Positions 62,453 through 64,000 of a stretch of DNA of 64,000 bases are shown piece by piece (within the stretch, counting starts at the first letter, position 1; every line of letters begins with the position of its first letter). The position numbers and the translations under genes are program-made. This DNA comes from JAPPLB01 sp965204095. Its GTDB lineage: Bacteria; Acidobacteriota; Terriglobia; Bryobacterales; UBA6623. Below the pieces are notes generated by a model. The model had not been told where the DNA came from and did no database searches. It saw only the letters and a list, made by a program, of their open reading frames with translations. Where the stretch lies: positions 1 to 64,000 of the forward strand of contig OZ241991.1 of assembly GCA_965204095.1 (NCBI GenBank), in the 5' to 3' direction.

Positions 62453-62657
62453 TTCACTCTCCGACCGGAACTCGCACGGTACGACAAGGAGTGGTCCGTA
62501 CTGCCGGTCCACAGGGGTGCCTGTCCAGGCCGATGCGCTTACTGATGCTTGCCTCGGAACGCTTGACCCGAGCGAAGTGGACGGCACGCTACCGCCATTT
62601 CGACGCATGGGCCGGCAGCGTCGGTTCTTCTTCGTCTCACGATCGACAGCGGCACGA

Positions 62658-63182
62658 TCAAACTGCTGCTCGTGCCAGCTCGAAACCCTGTTTCTCGACC
62701 AGGACTCTCGCTTGAAACTCGATCGTATCGAGCAGTAACACTACCCGATCCTGATTGTTGAGTTCCCGCTCGAACATCCCTGTCAGTCCACGAAACGTAC
62801 CTTCCGCGACCCGCACGCGATCTCCCTTGCGGAACGCCGCGGAATCCAACCTGACGTATCCCTCGGAATTGACCCTCGATTGAATCTCGAGAATGATGCG
62901 CTCGTCGACGGGCAGCGGTAGATCTCCGAAAAGGACTACGTAACTAACGCCCCGCGCGTACCTGATGGAATGCAGGTGGACATCCGGGCGAAAACGGGCG
63001 AACACGTACCGGGGAAACAGCGGCTTGAGTATGGGGTGGAAAACCCTCCAGACCCGCTTCTTGCCGAGTCTTTTCGGGACGAAGACTTCAATTCCGAGCC
63101 GCGCTATGTTATGCGCGGCCAACTCCTCTTGAGACGCCTTGGTGTACACCGCAAACCAGTTTTCCGTACGCCAAAGGTCCAT
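62658..63182 (-). CDS. Specialised NusG paralogue (RfaH/UpxY/LoaP-like antiterminator)
   Basis: 174 residues. N-terminal NGN domain: ENWFAVYTKASQEELAAHNI, LGIEVFVPKRLGKKR, LKPLFPRYVFARF and GVSYVVLFGDLPLPVDE. C-terminal KOW: FRKGDRVRVAEGTFRGLTGM followed by FERELNNQDRVVLLLD. Housekeeping nusG normally sits with secE and rplK; this one does not. The short, basic loop style fits the specialised group that binds a pausing polymerase and carries it through long operons. It is the first gene of a 39.5-kb run on the same strand and has a recognisable promoter. Confidence 0.85.
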   Translation of the reverse strand: MDLWRTENWFAVYTKASQEELAAHNIARLGIEVFVPKRLGKKRVWRVFHPILKPLFPRYVFARFRPDVHLHSIRYARGVSYVVLFGDLPLPVDERIILEIQSRVNSEGYVRLDSAAFRKGDRVRVAEGTFRGLTGMFERELNNQDRVVLLLDTIEFQARVLVEKQGFELARAAV

Positions 63183-63246
63183 AAACCCGCTGTTACAGCT
63201 TCGCCCCCCCAGCAGTCTGCCACACCAGCAAAAAATAGTTCGTGAT

Positions 63247-63274
63247 GTTATCAGAACAGATGAGTTGATTGCAA
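63247..63274 (-). promoter_or_regulatory. Candidate promoter of the NusG-paralogue gene
   Basis: On the minus strand TTGCAA (63269-63274), a 16-bp spacer and GATAAC (63247-63252), each 4 of 6 to consensus, in locally AT-rich DNA. The leader to the ATG at 63182 would be about 58 nt. Confidence 0.4.
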
Positions 63275-63449
63275 GCGAAAAAATTTACTCATGGAACGGG
63301 GCTGGGCCGAGCCCGCGTGAGGACCATCCTCCGACCGTGGCGCACATATGGATCAACTGTCCCACCACGGGCATGTGTACCCACGTTTCGACCTCGGCCG
63401 CGTCTGGTGCCCGGACGTCGAACTCAGGCACCGCAATATAGCCCTTCGG

Positions 63450-63748
63450 AAAGCCGGTTCGTCGCCTGGAAGCAGCTTTCGTGCCGTGAGCCGGCCATTG
63501 ACGATTTTGGGATTGGAGCGGCGCGGATTCTTGCTGGCCGCCACGCTGGGTCTGATCATGTGGAACGCCATGAATTCCCTGGTGACCGGAGGGGTGGTCT
63601 TTGTCAGAGGCTACGTGACGGATGGCTGGGCGGACGGCGCGATCCGGACATGATTGGGATTCTGTGCGCATCGGAGCGCTGGCCGATCTGCTATGACCCG
63701 GGCAAGTGGGCACGGGCGCCCTGCATATACGGATTCGGTGACAGGTGA
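63450..63748 (+). pseudogene. VirB3/TrbD-like type IV secretion protein, frameshifted remnant
   Basis: The first frame reads FRAVSRPLTILGLERRGFLL, then AATLGLIMWNAMNSLVTGGV, the Pro-rich N-terminus and membrane hairpin typical of VirB3/TrbD. It ends at a TGA at 63651-63653. From about 63618 another frame continues with RRDPDMIGILCASERWPICY and DPGKWARAP, the family C-terminal pattern (DPxMLxIL...YDPGKW). One single-base shift separates the two. It opposes the NusG-paralogue gene and no other conjugation gene is visible before the window ends. Confidence 0.55.
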
Positions 63749-64000
63749 TGAGAATAGTATTACAAGTTGAACTTATATGCCTGTGATTCTTTCTTGCTGT
63801 GCGAGAAACGTCCCTTCTACTCTAAATTCTGCCGTGGCAACCTACAACTGTACGGCAAAAACCGATGCTGAGCTTCCTCTTTGTCTCGAAGACTTCCGGG
63901 CGGTTGCTCAAGCCCTGATCTGAAACGCTTTCGGCGTTATTGAGGGCTGGCGGATAAAAAACCCCAACCCCACTGGCCGTGACGGCCCGTGGCGGGCTCC
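63749..64000. other. Right-edge 252 bp, no gene seen
   Basis: Lower GC than the rest. A small perfect hairpin (AACGC, TTTCG, GCGTT) lies near 63925-63940, and a GGCC/GGCC-rich inverted stretch occurs at the very end. It may be the border of another element. Confidence 0.4.

Noticed and set aside
62453..62657. RfaH-type ops element or leader hairpin between the NusG paralogue and the BtpA gene
   Set aside because: I found no convincing ops-like sequence or stable hairpin by eye; a comparison of leaders from related clusters would be needed.

Overview
The window looks like a chromosomal piece of a GC-rich soil, marine or host-associated bacterium, most likely an Acidobacteriota (Bryobacter/Solibacter/Vicinamibacter-like). 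The signs are two Oar-type TonB-dependent receptors with an N-terminal carboxypeptidase-regulatory domain, a PSD1/DUF1501 cytochrome pair, CRTAC1 (FG-GAP/ASPIC) and TPR proteins, a heptaheme cytochrome fused to TPRs and a neutral-ceramidase-like protein. This assignment is inference from gene content; no rRNA is present.

Layout. 1-7.6 kb: a TPR-rich block (partial CRTAC1 protein, a frameshifted TPR lipoprotein, a membrane-anchored SGNH/TPR fusion and a heptaheme cytochrome/TPR fusion). 8-18 kb: a TonB receptor with a recognisable promoter and operator-like palindrome, a ceramidase-like enzyme, and a PSD1-DUF1501 pair enclosed by a perfect 36-bp inverted repeat. 18.3-22.1 kb: housekeeping genes on the minus strand (TauE-like exporter, tyrS, purN, purM). 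22.5-23.6 kb: an intact IS630-family element with an A9 frameshift site.

23.7-63.2 kb: essentially everything lies on the minus strand. Read in the direction of transcription, the run begins with a specialised NusG paralogue (63.2 kb), then a BtpA/SgcQ protein, a RibD-C reductase and an HD protein resembling mixed-valent diiron oxygenases, and a second TonB receptor. Next come an amidohydrolase, an uncharacterised two-repeat protein, an MFS transporter, a lipoprotein amidohydrolase, an amidase, a Rieske ferredoxin, two further amidohydrolases, a Rieske oxygenase, another amidohydrolase, a 116-residue unknown, an FAD amine oxidase, a second copy of the two-repeat protein and a second MFS. It ends with an enolase-superfamily enzyme, two CoA ligases, a cupin, an alcohol dehydrogenase, an FGGY kinase, two beta-propeller proteins, two SDR-type enzymes and a DhnA-type aldolase. 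My reading is a large catabolic cluster: outer-membrane uptake, hydrolysis of amide or ring bonds, Rieske oxygenation, CoA activation and sugar-acid style steps, possibly under processive antitermination. The substrate cannot be told from sequence.

The cluster carries several fossils: an internally deleted amidohydrolase copy (39.4 kb), a fused remnant of a second Rieske-amidohydrolase-116aa module (51.5 kb), and an HpcH/HpaI aldolase plus aldehyde dehydrogenase remnant split by a 1500-bp ISNCY/IS1202-type element with a 17-bp target duplication (30.1-31.6 kb). A degraded VirB3/TrbD-like gene lies at the right edge. These point to past tandem duplication and decay.
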